A model generated the notes under the pieces. That model was not told the DNA's origin, did no database searches, and was given only the letters and a program-made list of their open reading frames with translations. From positions 1-10,448 of the forward strand of contig DAOVXM010000052.1 of the NCBI GenBank assembly GCA_030636125.1: DNA of 10,448 nt, written 5' to 3'. This stretch comes from Chloroflexota bacterium (GTDB lineage Bacteria > Chloroflexota > Anaerolineae > Anaerolineales > UBA4823). Positions 1 through 7,887 of the stretch are shown in pieces; positions within the stretch are counted from its first letter, which is position 1, and each line of letters opens with the position of its first letter. The translations under genes were made by a program, and so were the position numbers.

Positions 1-384
1 TATTTCCACCGGTGGGTCCTTGGGGTAGCCAAAGTCGGTTACCATCGTAGTGAGACTGCAATCATCGTACAGGTTCTTAACGTAGCCCGTATAGTCCTGT
101 ATGGCCTTGTTGCGCTTCGTCACGATTTCCTCCAGATGCGGCTCACAGTGGAAGAAATCTGCCAGTTGATGTACAAGATAGCGAAAGTAGACGACATCGC
201 GTCTCACTCTTTGCAGCTCGTTTATCAAATCGTCATTTTCTTCTACACCACCCTGGACCATATATACTAGTGAACCGCCTGGAAACGACACCAGATCGGT
301 GAACTGTTTAGGTGTCAATTCACCTTGGTTAACAAAGGGATGGCAGTGCACATCAACAATTGACAATTCAGCTATGTCTAACAT
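1..384 (-). CDS. Amidohydrolase (FluG N-domain/ACMSD-like), partial at window edge
   Basis: The first 128 codons of a gene that continues past the start of the window. It begins with ATG at 384, sharing one base with the stop of the GS-like gene (TGATG, 382-386), so the two are probably translationally coupled; only a weak GGAA-type ribosome site precedes it. The N-terminus reads IVDVHCHPF at residues 9-17, the D-x-H-x-H metal-binding opening of amidohydrolase-superfamily TIM barrels (H13 and H15 as metal ligands). A Tyr/Phe-rich segment (VVYFRYLVHQLADFF, around residues 69-83) and VTDFGYP (near 118-124) follow, which fit the Amidohydro_2 type associated with glutamine-synthetase-like proteins. 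In fungal FluG this domain is fused to a GS-like domain; here they are adjacent separate genes. The family hydrolyses or decarboxylates small cyclic or amide substrates; the substrate here is unknown. The remaining metal ligands lie outside the window. Confidence 0.8.
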   Translation of the reverse strand, partial: MLDIAELSIVDVHCHPFVNQGELTPKQFTDLVSFPGGSLVYMVQGGVEENDDLINELQRVRRDVVYFRYLVHQLADFFHCEPHLEEIVTKRNKAIQDYTGYVKNLYDDCSLTTMVTDFGYPKDPPVEI

Positions 385-1727
385 CAGATTGTTTCCAGAT
401 ACATATTGCGTTCCCATGGATGTACATGCAGATCATAGGCAGCCAGTTCAGAACGCTTTACCTTGAGGAACTCGGGAAAGATCAATGGTCCTAAAGCCTC
501 TGCGATAATTCCGTCGGCTTCAAATGCAGCCAAAGCTTCGGGCAGTGAACGTGGTAGAAACTCCAAGCCGCGTTTTTCAGCCTCTTCCGTTGATAGGTGA
601 CCGGCGTCTTCTTCGAATGGTTCTGGCGCTTCGGTTTGATTGTGTATTCCATCCAAACCAGCGGCCAGTACAGCTGTCAAGAAGTTGTAAGGATTGCTGG
701 CGTTATCACCTGAGCGATATTCTATGTGTCGTCTGCGACCCATGCTTGGAATGCGAACCAATGCCGCCCGGTTTCCCACCCCCCAGCAGATGTGCGCTGG
801 AGACCACGAGCCAGGCAGCAGACGTTTGTAAGAATTCACGATCGGTGAGCCAACACCGACCAGCGCAGACGCGTGTGTGAGCAAGCCGCCAAGAAAGTGC
901 ATTCCTAGTTGTGACAAAGGTTCTTCATCAGTCTCGCCTATGCTTAGATCACGTTTGCCTTCCGCATCCCATATGCTCAAGTGCAGGTGAAGTCCGTTTC
1001 CGGGTAAATGGGCGTAAGGTTTGGGCATGAAACTGGCCACCCAACCGGCGTCGCGCGCCAGGGCGCGGACTACCTCTTTGAAAGTGAGATAGTCGTCAAC
1101 CGCTTTGAGCGGTTCATCATAGCGTGTCGTGGCCTCGTATTGGCCTGGGCCGTACTCTTTGCCCAATTGCTCCACCCGCACACCCATGCCGCGCAAGCTA
1201 TCAATGATGCTCTGCCACAGCGAATAATGTCGGTCAAGTCCGGCCACAGTGAACATGCCGTCGGTATCGGCTGGCTGGTACTCACCGTCGCCCACCGGCA
1301 CAAATAGAGTAAACTCTGCCTCAAATGCAACCCGCAAATTCAACCCTTCCGCATCGTAGGTCTCAACTATGCGTTGCAATTGGGTACGCGGGCAACCTTC
1401 CCAAGAAGAACCATCGTCAGCTCGCATGAAGGCGTGCATGCGCGCCGCCGCATTGCGATATGGGATAGGCGCATAGCTGCAAGGATCGGGAATGGCAAGA
1501 AAGTCGCCCGTTTCTGCCGTAAAGATCGAATCCGGTGCCATGTGGTCTGCCAGGTTGAAATCCACGTCCGCTTTTGCAAAAACAACTCCCTTGTCAAAAA
1601 CCCCTTCAAAGCGCTCTTTCGAGACCATCTTGGTGCATGATCTTCCACTGTAATCGTGCCAGATCACCCACAGATGCTCGATACCATCGCTCTTGAGAAG
1701 GTTTTGTACTTCCTGTATGTCCATCAT
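384..1727 (-). CDS. Glutamine synthetase family ligase (GS-I/FluG-like, gamma-glutamyl amide ligase)
   Basis: A 447-residue protein with the GS_N beta-grasp (about residues 5-100) and GS catalytic domain (about 112-445). GS hallmarks are present: FEAEF with E136/E138, GPGQYE with E198 (E191 just upstream), GNGLHLHLS with H247, NSYKRLLPGS with R302, GNRAALVRIP around R320, and HIEYRSGD with E336/R338. These bind the Mg/Mn ions, ATP and glutamate, so the enzyme looks catalytically intact. No adenylylation-type Tyr loop of enterobacterial GlnA is seen; the C-terminus (HPWERNMYLETI) resembles divergent GS-like enzymes that ligate amines, such as gamma-glutamyl-polyamine, -isopropylamide or -anilide synthetases. 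A housekeeping GlnA role is less likely given the catabolic operon. Start: tandem ATGs at 1727 and 1724; the GGGAG at 1733-1737 is 5 and 8 bases upstream respectively, so the second ATG is also possible. It starts 2 bases after the M20 stop. The substrate amine is not determined. Confidence 0.92.
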   Translation of the reverse strand: MMDIQEVQNLLKSDGIEHLWVIWHDYSGRSCTKMVSKERFEGVFDKGVVFAKADVDFNLADHMAPDSIFTAETGDFLAIPDPCSYAPIPYRNAAARMHAFMRADDGSSWEGCPRTQLQRIVETYDAEGLNLRVAFEAEFTLFVPVGDGEYQPADTDGMFTVAGLDRHYSLWQSIIDSLRGMGVRVEQLGKEYGPGQYEATTRYDEPLKAVDDYLTFKEVVRALARDAGWVASFMPKPYAHLPGNGLHLHLSIWDAEGKRDLSIGETDEEPLSQLGMHFLGGLLTHASALVGVGSPIVNSYKRLLPGSWSPAHICWGVGNRAALVRIPSMGRRRHIEYRSGDNASNPYNFLTAVLAAGLDGIHNQTEAPEPFEEDAGHLSTEEAEKRGLEFLPRSLPEALAAFEADGIIAEALGPLIFPEFLKVKRSELAAYDLHVHPWERNMYLETI

Positions 1728-1729
1728 TG

Positions 1730-2908
1730 TTACTCCCTCTCTCTTTGTGATAAGGCAATGATAAGTTTAGCCAGCAATGCTGTGCGCGGTACAATGCTGT
1801 TCAAATCGATGTACTCATCTGGACTGTGGTCTAGACCGCCTATTGGACCCAGTCCATCCAGCGCAGGTGTACCCTCTGCTGCTGCAATGCTTGCGTCAGA
1901 GGCACCGCCTGTGCTAGCAGCATTAACTTCAAATCCCAACTCTCGCGCAGCTATCTGCGCCAGTATTTCAAGTTTCACCACAGCCGGCGTGCGTTCCATA
2001 GGTGGGCAATATGAGTCTTCTACTGCCCTAAAAACAACCTTCACGCCAGGGAATTCTGTCTTGGTGAGTTGCTCTCGAAATTTATATTCAAACTCCCCCA
2101 TGTCATCTTTTGTTAATGCACGCAGATCAACCCGAGCTTTGGCATAGTCAGGAACGATGTTGGGGGCCATTCCACCTTCAATGTTGCCAGTGTTGACGGT
2201 CAAACCCGGTTTAAGCCCGTTTAGTGTGTTGAGGGTAATCACTTGATGCGCCAGTGCTACGATCGCGTTGCGTCCTTTCTCAGGCTCCACTCCGGCATGC
2301 GCTGACTTACCGAAAGCTTCCACGATATACCAACACACACCCTTTCGAGCACTGACAATATCCCCATTTTCACGCGCAGCCTCCAATGTCAGCACAGCGT
2401 CAACCTTGTGCGCTTCAGATTGGATGAGCGGTTTGGAATGACGTTCCCCCCCAATTTCCTCATCTGAGACGCAGAGATAAGAGATACTCCTAAAATCGTC
2501 AAAGCCGATCTCCCCAAGAGCATCCAGCGCGTAGATACCGGTCAAGAGCCCGGCTTTCATATCGCAGGTGCCCGGACCAAGGATTTTGTTGCCAAGGATT
2601 GTCATCGGGCGTTCCTTCGCCGTTCCGGTCGGAAATACTGTGTCAGTATGTCCAAGTAGCAAAATTCGTCCTTGTCCTTTTCCCCGAAGTTTGCCAAGGA
2701 GATCATCGCCAAAATCAGCTTGGGTATGACGTACTACGGCAAAACCCAACTTTGTCAGACGATTCTCAAGCCAGTCATTAACCGCATCAACCCCTGCCTT
2801 GTCGTGGCTACCTGAATCAATGCTCACCAAGGTTCTGAGATCATCCAAGTAGGCGTTAAGTTTACCTTCCAGAAAGGTCACTATAGGCTCAGTCATGACT
2901 GCTACCAT
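1730..2908 (-). CDS. M20 family metallopeptidase, glutamate carboxypeptidase (CPG2)-like
   Basis: A 392-residue zinc-dependent hydrolase of the M20 (ArgE/DapE/ACY1/CPG2) family. All expected active-site residues can be placed: GHTDT with H87, GPGTCDMK with D116 (bridging ligand), SDEE with E150 (general base) and E151, LTLEAA with E176, and GGLDHSP with H361. The spacing follows Pseudomonas CPG2 (H112, D141, E175, E176, E200, H385, from memory) with a shift of only 24-25 residues, which argues for this subfamily over DapE or ArgE. SAHAG (202-206) and EGGMAPNIVP (244-253) mark the dimerisation lid domain. No signal peptide, so it is cytoplasmic and probably acts on imported N-acyl amino acids or a C-terminal glutamate/amino-acid amide. 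The ATG at 2908 overlaps the aminotransferase end by 7 bases; the ATG at 2896, after a GGATGG, is an alternative start that removes four residues and the overlap. Confidence 0.9.
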   Translation of the reverse strand: MVAVMTEPIVTFLEGKLNAYLDDLRTLVSIDSGSHDKAGVDAVNDWLENRLTKLGFAVVRHTQADFGDDLLGKLRGKGQGRILLLGHTDTVFPTGTAKERPMTILGNKILGPGTCDMKAGLLTGIYALDALGEIGFDDFRSISYLCVSDEEIGGERHSKPLIQSEAHKVDAVLTLEAARENGDIVSARKGVCWYIVEAFGKSAHAGVEPEKGRNAIVALAHQVITLNTLNGLKPGLTVNTGNIEGGMAPNIVPDYAKARVDLRALTKDDMGEFEYKFREQLTKTEFPGVKVVFRAVEDSYCPPMERTPAVVKLEILAQIAARELGFEVNAASTGGASDASIAAAEGTPALDGLGPIGGLDHSPDEYIDLNSIVPRTALLAKLIIALSQRERE

Positions 2909-4245
2909 CCGGCATAGTGGGCGATTGCCTCATCGCTCACTATGCCTGTTTCTACGTCCGAAAGGGCTTGATCCAGTATGGCGACACCCTCATCGGCTTC
3001 GGCTTCTGTCAGAATAAGCGGGGGCGTAATCTCTAGCACATTGGAGAACATGCCCACATAAAAGACCAGCAAACCCAGTTCGAACGCCCTGTAGGAAACC
3101 TTTGCCGCTTCCTTGGAGGCTGGAACCTTGGTGTCCTGGTCCTTGACCAGTTCAACACCCTGGATCATGCCCAAGCCGCGCACGTCACCTATGAGCGGAT
3201 GTTTGTCCTGCAAGTCACGTAACCTTTCGTGTAGATACGCACCGACCTTACGTGCGTTCTCCACCAGGTTATCTTGTTCGATGGCTTCGATGGTGGCCAG
3301 TCCGGCCGTACAGCTCAAAGCATTCCCCGCAGTGGTAAACAGTGCCAGGGAGAGACCTACATCAAGAATCTCTTGGCGGGCAACCACGGCACTCAACGGA
3401 AGCCCACCGCCCAGCGATTTTCCGAGAATGACTACATCTGGGGTAACGCCAAAGTGCTGGAACGAAAACATCTCACCCGTGCGACCCATGCCCACCTTCA
3501 CATCGTCCACGACCAGGTAGATGTTGTGACGGCGGCATACCTCCTCCAACATCGGCAGAAAGTGAGCAGGCGGCACGATATCACCACCATCACTCTGAAT
3601 GGTTTCTATGATAACGCCGGCTACATCGTCGGGCGGGCAGATCGTTTTGAAGATGTAGTCTTCGAGAAAACGAATGGCTCTTTCCCCACAATCACTGATA
3701 TCGTCGCCAAAAGGGCAGCGATATAGATTGGGATACGGCACTTTTACTACGTTACCACTGCCGATGAACTGCGTTTGGGCGATGTGCGCAGACATGTTCA
3801 TCGAAGCTGCCGTCGAACCGTGATAAGCACCGATGAATGAGACCATGCGACGCTTGCCGCTCGCCAATGGCAACAATCGCCCTACAGTTTCGCTGGCATC
3901 AGAACCCGACAATCCAAACCACACTTTCTTGCGAAAGTCACCGGGTACAAGCTCAATCAGCTTCTCAGCAAGATGCAGGGCGGGCTCATGCATACCGGAA
4001 ACGAGACCGGCGAAAGTTGTGCGGTTGAGCTGTTCAACCACCGCTTGCTTAACATGTGGATTGTTATATCCCGTATTGGCTAGTGCCCATCCCGCCGTAA
4101 AGTCAAGGTATTCTTTACCCTCGACATCACGCAACCGGCTTCCCTCCCCACTATGGGCAGCGAAGGGGAAGAAACGTATCTTAATGGCGTCTGAAATGAG
4201 ACTAGAGTCCAAATCGTAGACCTGGTCAACAGTTACATGTGCCAT
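2902..4245 (-). CDS. Class III pyridoxal-phosphate aminotransferase (omega-amino acid/GABA-type family)
   Basis: A 447-residue fold-type I PLP enzyme. The class III elements appear in order: substrate-side N-terminus DFTAGWALANTGYNNP (48-63), PLP phosphate loop SGSDA (113-117), GAYHG (139-143) stacking on the PLP ring, the Asp motif VVDDVKVGMGRTG (245-257) with D247 for the pyridine nitrogen, the Schiff-base lysine K276 in LGKSLGGG, and FTTAGN (303-308). The motif is usually DEVQ-G-GRTG; here it is DDVK, so the usual Gln near the PLP O3' is Lys250. Relatives include GABA, ornithine and omega-amino acid transaminases and dialkylglycine decarboxylase; the exact substrate is open. AAGGAG at 4256-4261 lies 10 bases before the ATG. 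It follows livM after a 127-base spacer, the largest gap within the operon, and overlaps the M20 gene at its end. Role inferred: moving the amino group of the imported compound or its cleavage product. Confidence 0.92.
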   Translation of the reverse strand: MAHVTVDQVYDLDSSLISDAIKIRFFPFAAHSGEGSRLRDVEGKEYLDFTAGWALANTGYNNPHVKQAVVEQLNRTTFAGLVSGMHEPALHLAEKLIELVPGDFRKKVWFGLSGSDASETVGRLLPLASGKRRMVSFIGAYHGSTAASMNMSAHIAQTQFIGSGNVVKVPYPNLYRCPFGDDISDCGERAIRFLEDYIFKTICPPDDVAGVIIETIQSDGGDIVPPAHFLPMLEEVCRRHNIYLVVDDVKVGMGRTGEMFSFQHFGVTPDVVILGKSLGGGLPLSAVVARQEILDVGLSLALFTTAGNALSCTAGLATIEAIEQDNLVENARKVGAYLHERLRDLQDKHPLIGDVRGLGMIQGVELVKDQDTKVPASKEAAKVSYRAFELGLLVFYVGMFSNVLEITPPLILTEAEADEGVAILDQALSDVETGIVSDEAIAHYAGW

Positions 4246-4371
4246 AAGTCATTTTCTCCTTTCCGAAAAGAAGCTTTCCATTCTTTATCCTATTATGGCT
4301 ATTGAAGAAATATGGTCGCAGAGCACAACAACGTTGGAAGCCAGTGCAAGTACTCTTGGATGTTTTGGTCC
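4246..4371 (-). other. Spacer between livM and the aminotransferase gene
   Basis: The longest internal gap of the operon (126 bases) separates the transport genes from the enzyme genes. I see no hairpin followed by a T-run, so no terminator can be called, and no promoter with both boxes near consensus on the minus strand. The only clear signal is the aminotransferase ribosome site AAGGAG at 4256-4261. Confidence 0.4.
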
Positions 4372-5442
4372 TCACGGGGCAATATCAGTGGAGTTTGAAG
4401 TTGCTTCAGGTTGGACCTGCTTCCTCGGCCATTTAAACTCTAGCCCGCCAGTTATACCCGCTGGCCGGAGGATCAAAATTGCGATCAGGGCTATCGAAAG
4501 AAACACCTCCGTTAAACCTGAAACGGTGAAGGGGAGGAAGCTGGAAAGATTGATGGCGTTTTCGATGCCGCGCATACCTTCAAAGATTGCCGTAACGACA
4601 AGCGCCCCTACAACTGCTCCGCTGACACTGCCTGTCCCGCCAATGATGAGCATCGTGATGATGAGAAATGTCTGTTTCAAGAAGAAGGAGACTGGTGAGA
4701 AAGAGGTGATGAAGTGTGCCCATAACACCCCCGCTACTCCCGTTATGAACGCGCTGAAGATGAATGCCACCCAACGTACGATCACTTTGTTTATGCCGAT
4801 ACTGGCGGCAGCGTGCTCATCTTCACGCGAAGCACGCAGTTTTAAGCCGAGCGACGTCTCCCGGAACCAATAGGCAAGGATGACAAAGAGAATCCCGAAA
4901 GCGGCACTTATCCACAGAGTAGTGAAACGTTCAATGCCGAAGATCGTGCGGGCGCCATTGGTCACCTTATCCCAATTGATGAGCACTCTATGGATGATAA
5001 CCAGTAAGGCAAACGTAGCAATTGGGGCTGCACTTGTAAGGCGCATCAGTGGAAACCCAACCACCGCCGCTACCAGCGTCGCAATCAAAGTCCCGACCAG
5101 TAAGGCAGGGAAGAATGGCAGCTGTACATCCGCCAGCATCGGGTATAGGTTAGGCAAAGCGATAGACTTCATCTGGGAAGTCATCGAAAATAAGATCGAA
5201 GCGTAGGCAGCAATTCCCATGAAGCCAATTTGAGCGAAGGATAGCACACCTGAGTTACCCATGAACACCTGGAGGCCTAAAACCAGCACCAGGTTGATGA
5301 ACAGGACAATAGTAATTCGCTCTAATAATGCTCCTCCAAACAAGCCAACGCCCAGCGCAATGAGAACGAGTGGAATGATGAGTATGACCAGCGTGGAGTT
5401 TTGATGCAACCAGGATGTAAACTGCCGTTTAGTTTGCGTCAT
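4372..5442 (-). CDS. livM: LIV-type ABC transporter permease, LivM
   Basis: A 356-residue integral membrane protein of the branched-chain amino acid permease family (BPD_transp_2), pairing with LivH to form the channel. Hydrophobic segments occur at about 17-36, 40-60, 66-86, 111-133, 138-154, 176-193, 224-242, 258-285 and 311-327. Family signatures are GNSGVLSFAQIGFMGIAAY (62-80), the cytoplasmic EAA-like loop LRASREDEHAAASIGIN (202-218) that contacts the ATPases, and GGTGSVSGAVVGA (268-280). The tail after residue 335 is polar. The ATG at 5442 overlaps the livH stop as ATGA, with GGAG (5448-5451) five bases upstream, so translation is coupled to LivH. Family members import Leu/Ile/Val but also amides, urea or other small compounds, so the name does not fix the substrate. 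Confidence 0.93.
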   Translation of the reverse strand: MTQTKRQFTSWLHQNSTLVILIIPLVLIALGVGLFGGALLERITIVLFINLVLVLGLQVFMGNSGVLSFAQIGFMGIAAYASILFSMTSQMKSIALPNLYPMLADVQLPFFPALLVGTLIATLVAAVVGFPLMRLTSAAPIATFALLVIIHRVLINWDKVTNGARTIFGIERFTTLWISAAFGILFVILAYWFRETSLGLKLRASREDEHAAASIGINKVIVRWVAFIFSAFITGVAGVLWAHFITSFSPVSFFLKQTFLIITMLIIGGTGSVSGAVVGALVVTAIFEGMRGIENAINLSSFLPFTVSGLTEVFLSIALIAILILRPAGITGGLEFKWPRKQVQPEATSNSTDIAP

Positions 5443-6338
5443 ACTCGCTCCGCAGAGTATGTGCCCCGAATCAAGCCCTGGGGCCGGAAAAGGAGCACCA
5501 ATATCACTATTCCAAATGTAAAAGCTTCCCGATAGACCAATAACCCCTGCGGCAGCATAAGTTGAAGGCCGATATTCACAAAACCGAGCACGTACCCCCC
5601 CACAACAGCCCCGGTCAGGCTTTCCATGCCTCCAATCACAGTGGCGACGAAGGCAATGAGGACTGGCGTAAGCCCGAGAAAGGGCACAACTGACCCGATT
5701 CGCCCAATCCAGAACAGCGACACCAACCCGGCCAGAAGACCGCTGATGGCGAAGGCTGTGGCGATAACCTGGTTGGCACGCACACCCAGTAAGCGAGTCA
5801 TCACAAAGTCATCAGCTGCCGCGCGCAGCGCACTGCCAAGGATAGTGCGCCTGAGAAAGAGTGTGAGGATTCCCAACGTAGCCAGGCTGACCACCAGGCT
5901 CACGATGTTACCCTTTGATATTAACAACTCACCCACGCTGATATTTTCGATGAAGAATAAGGGGGTTCGCACCGCTCTGGGTCGGGGTGAGATGAACAGC
6001 GTAGCAGCATTTTGGATTAAGGCGCTGACCGCAAATGAGGTGATCAGCATGGTGGTGGGGGAAGCGTCACGCACCGGACGGAAGGCAACCCGTTCCAGCA
6101 GTACGCTGGCTGCTACTGCCATCATGACGCTGACAATCGCCACAATGATCCACGGAAGCGATCCCTCTCCAAAAACAAGCAGTGAATAGGCGCCAACCAG
6201 CACTAGTTCGCCATAGGCAAAGTTGACGAGTTTCAGTATACCGTAGACTAGCGCCAGCCCAAGCGCCATTAGCGCATACAGACCACCCAAGCTCAAGGCG
6301 TTGATCAGGAACTGTAGAATCTGGTTCAATATCTCCAT
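5439..6338 (-). CDS. livH: LIV-type ABC transporter permease, LivH
   Basis: A 299-residue inner-membrane permease, partner of LivM. The N-terminal signature GLALVYGILKLVNFAYGE (27-44) is diagnostic of LivH. LRAAADDFVMTRLLGVR (171-187) is the cytoplasmic coupling loop for LivG/LivF, and GGMESLTGAVVGG (236-248) is the conserved C-terminal re-entrant motif. About eight hydrophobic segments are visible and the length is normal for the family (about 290-310). The start at ATG 6338 has GAGGG (6347-6351) eight bases upstream. It lies 23 bases after livF and overlaps livM by 4 bases. Confidence 0.94.
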   Translation of the reverse strand: MEILNQILQFLINALSLGGLYALMALGLALVYGILKLVNFAYGELVLVGAYSLLVFGEGSLPWIIVAIVSVMMAVAASVLLERVAFRPVRDASPTTMLITSFAVSALIQNAATLFISPRPRAVRTPLFFIENISVGELLISKGNIVSLVVSLATLGILTLFLRRTILGSALRAAADDFVMTRLLGVRANQVIATAFAISGLLAGLVSLFWIGRIGSVVPFLGLTPVLIAFVATVIGGMESLTGAVVGGYVLGFVNIGLQLMLPQGLLVYREAFTFGIVILVLLFRPQGLIRGTYSAERV

Positions 6339-6361
6339 GGTCCTATCCCTCTGACATGCAG

Positions 6362-7072
6362 TTAGTTGGCAGTGCCCAGGTACGCACTCACCAAATCCAC
6401 TCGCGTGCGTAATTCTTCAGCCGTACCCTCAAACTCGATCCGACCGGTATTCAGCAGGTAAGCGCGATCTGCGATTTCGAGCGTTCGCTCAACATTCTGT
6501 TCTACCAGCAGGATAGTCACGCCCGTATCGCGCAACTGTGCTACCAATTCGAACATCTCCGCTACCAGCTTTGGCGCCAGACCCAATGAGGGCTCATCCA
6601 GCATGAGTAGCGACGGTCGGGACATTAAACCACGGGCGATGGCGAGTTGCTGTTGCTCTCCACCGGAGAGAGTTCCTCCCGGTTGTTTGAGGCGCTCGCC
6701 AAGAATCGGGAAGCGTGTGCACAACTCGTCTATGTCTTGTTGAATCTCTGCACGGTTAGAGCGTATGGCTGCCCCCAGACGCAAGTTTTCCTCAACTGTA
6801 AGGCCGGGAAAGATACGTCGTCCTTCTGGAACCAACGCAATGCCCTTACGCACAATCTCCTCAGGAGATTTGCCGACAATGTAATCGCCCTCAAAGGAGA
6901 TGATCCCTTTTGTCGGTTTGAGCACACCAGCGTTGGTCAAAAGGGTTGTGGTCTTACCCGCGCCATTGACTCCGATCAATCCCACCATCTCGCCCTGGTT
7001 TACTTCGAGCGACACGCCGCGCAAAGCGGAAATGGCACCGTATCTAACATGAACGTCCTTAAGCACCAGCAC
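6362..7072 (-). CDS. livF: LIV-type ABC transporter ATPase, LivF (GTG start)
   Basis: An ABC ATPase that energises the importer with LivG. I set the start at GTG 7072, which has AGGAG at 7080-7084 with a 7-base spacer and gives 236 residues beginning MLVLKDVHVRYGAI, the usual LivF length and N-terminus. An upstream ATG at 7111 would add 13 residues that overlap livG by 53 bases and match nothing in the family. In 236-residue numbering: Walker A GVNGAGKT (34-41), LVPEGRRIFPGLTVEENL (80-97, typical of LivF), signature LSGGEQQ (135-141), Walker B LLMLDEPSLGL (D159, E160), and VEQN near 190-193 where most ABC proteins have the switch His, as is normal in LivF. It overlaps livG by 14 bases, so coupling is expected. 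Confidence 0.92.
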   Translation of the reverse strand: MLVLKDVHVRYGAISALRGVSLEVNQGEMVGLIGVNGAGKTTTLLTNAGVLKPTKGIISFEGDYIVGKSPEEIVRKGIALVPEGRRIFPGLTVEENLRLGAAIRSNRAEIQQDIDELCTRFPILGERLKQPGGTLSGGEQQQLAIARGLMSRPSLLMLDEPSLGLAPKLVAEMFELVAQLRDTGVTILLVEQNVERTLEIADRAYLLNTGRIEFEGTAEELRTRVDLVSAYLGTAN

Positions 7073-7832
7073 GGCTGCTCTCCTGGACTGGAGCCCCCAA
7101 GTAAGCCTCAATCACCGCGGGGTTTCTACGAATCGCATCAGGTGAGTCTTCGCCAATCGTATGTCCGTAGTTCAGCACGTGAAGCCTATCGCACAGCCGC
7201 ATGATGAGACGCATATCGTGGTCAATGATTAACAATCCACAGCCAATTTCCCGTGGGATGGAAGCTAATGTTTGCAACAAATCCTCGCTCTCTATCTCAC
7301 TAAGCCCGGCAGCAGGTTCATCTAGCAGTAAAAAGCTGGGATTTGTCGCCAGTGCGCGCGCAATTTCTACATAACGTTCCTGCCCATAAGGCAGCGCATT
7401 AGCAGGCGTGTCGGCTAATTGTAAGGCTCCAAAGTTCTCTAGCACTTCAAAGGCTCTTTTTTTGGCCTGCCGGCGTGTAAGACCTGCGCTGACAGCCGCA
7501 ACCTCGACGTTTTCGAGAACGGTAAGACCCAGGAAAAGCTTGAGTGTTTGGAAGGTACGCGCCAGCCCAAGTCCTGCTATTTTGTGTGGGGGCCATCCGG
7601 TAATGTCAATGTCACCAACCCGTACCTGACCTTTGGTTGGTTTAAGGAACCCTGTAATGACGTTAACGAAGGTGGTCTTTCCTGACCCATTGGGACCAAT
7701 CAACCCCAGAATCTCCCCTCTTTTCAGTGTCAGGCTTACAGAATCTAGTGCTCGGAGCCCTACAAAGTCTTTAGTCAGACTTTCGACATCCAGAGTTGCT
7801 GCATTTGGGTTCAAATTTAACGATGATGGCAA
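7059..7832 (-). CDS. livG: LIV-type ABC transporter ATPase, LivG (start uncertain, probably TTG)
   Basis: An ABC ATPase of 257 residues from TTG 7832. Domain markers: Walker A GPNGSGKT (46-53), ARTFQ (91-95) with the Q-loop, signature YGQERYVEIARAL (149-161; LPYGQ in place of LSGGQ is typical of LivG), Walker B FLLLDEPAAGL (D171, E172) and switch His in DHDM (H205). The C-terminal IEAYLG (241-246) is the usual LivG end. No ATG or GTG lies in frame before the conserved part (LDVESLTKDF from residue 14): the candidates are TTG 7832 (GGGA about 10 bases upstream) and TTG 7814, with an in-frame stop at 7899-7901. The nearest ATG (7839) is in another frame. The first 13 residues are therefore uncertain. 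Confidence 0.93.
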   Translation of the reverse strand: MPSSLNLNPNAATLDVESLTKDFVGLRALDSVSLTLKRGEILGLIGPNGSGKTTFVNVITGFLKPTKGQVRVGDIDITGWPPHKIAGLGLARTFQTLKLFLGLTVLENVEVAAVSAGLTRRQAKKRAFEVLENFGALQLADTPANALPYGQERYVEIARALATNPSFLLLDEPAAGLSEIESEDLLQTLASIPREIGCGLLIIDHDMRLIMRLCDRLHVLNYGHTIGEDSPDAIRRNPAVIEAYLGAPVQESSRAGA

Positions 7833-7854
7833 AATGCATTCGTCCCAGTAGGAG

Positions 7855-7887
7855 TCCTTGTGGGATTTTCGAAGAACCCCACAAGGA
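7855..7887 (-). repeat. Intercistronic hairpin between binding protein and livG
   Basis: A 10-bp perfect inverted repeat, TCCTTGTGGG at 7855-7864 against CCCACAAGGA at 7878-7887, with a 13-base loop. It lies in the 86-base gap after the binding-protein stop and before livG. No T-run follows it on the minus strand, so it is not a standard intrinsic terminator. Hairpins in this position in binding-protein operons often stabilise the upstream message or cause partial termination, which lets the binding protein outnumber the membrane parts. That role is inferred here. Confidence 0.6.

Noticed and set aside
1656..2147. 163-codon plus-strand frame opposite the GS-like and M20 genes
   Set aside because: Spans a gene junction on the other strand; shadow only.
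384..4245. Putrescine (Puu) pathway operon
   Set aside because: GS-like and class III aminotransferase fit, but oxidase, aldehyde dehydrogenase and gamma-Glu-GABA amidotransferase are absent, and the importer is LIV-type.
4295..4873. 192-codon plus-strand frame opposite livM
   Set aside because: Antisense shadow of a clear permease gene; no domain-like sequence, and all neighbours read on the minus strand.
5626..6189. 187-codon plus-strand frame opposite livH
   Set aside because: Low-complexity Arg/Thr/Ala composition typical of an antisense frame; livH is well supported.
6647..7204. 185-codon plus-strand frame opposite livF/livG
   Set aside because: Crosses two well-supported ATPase genes and resembles no protein family.
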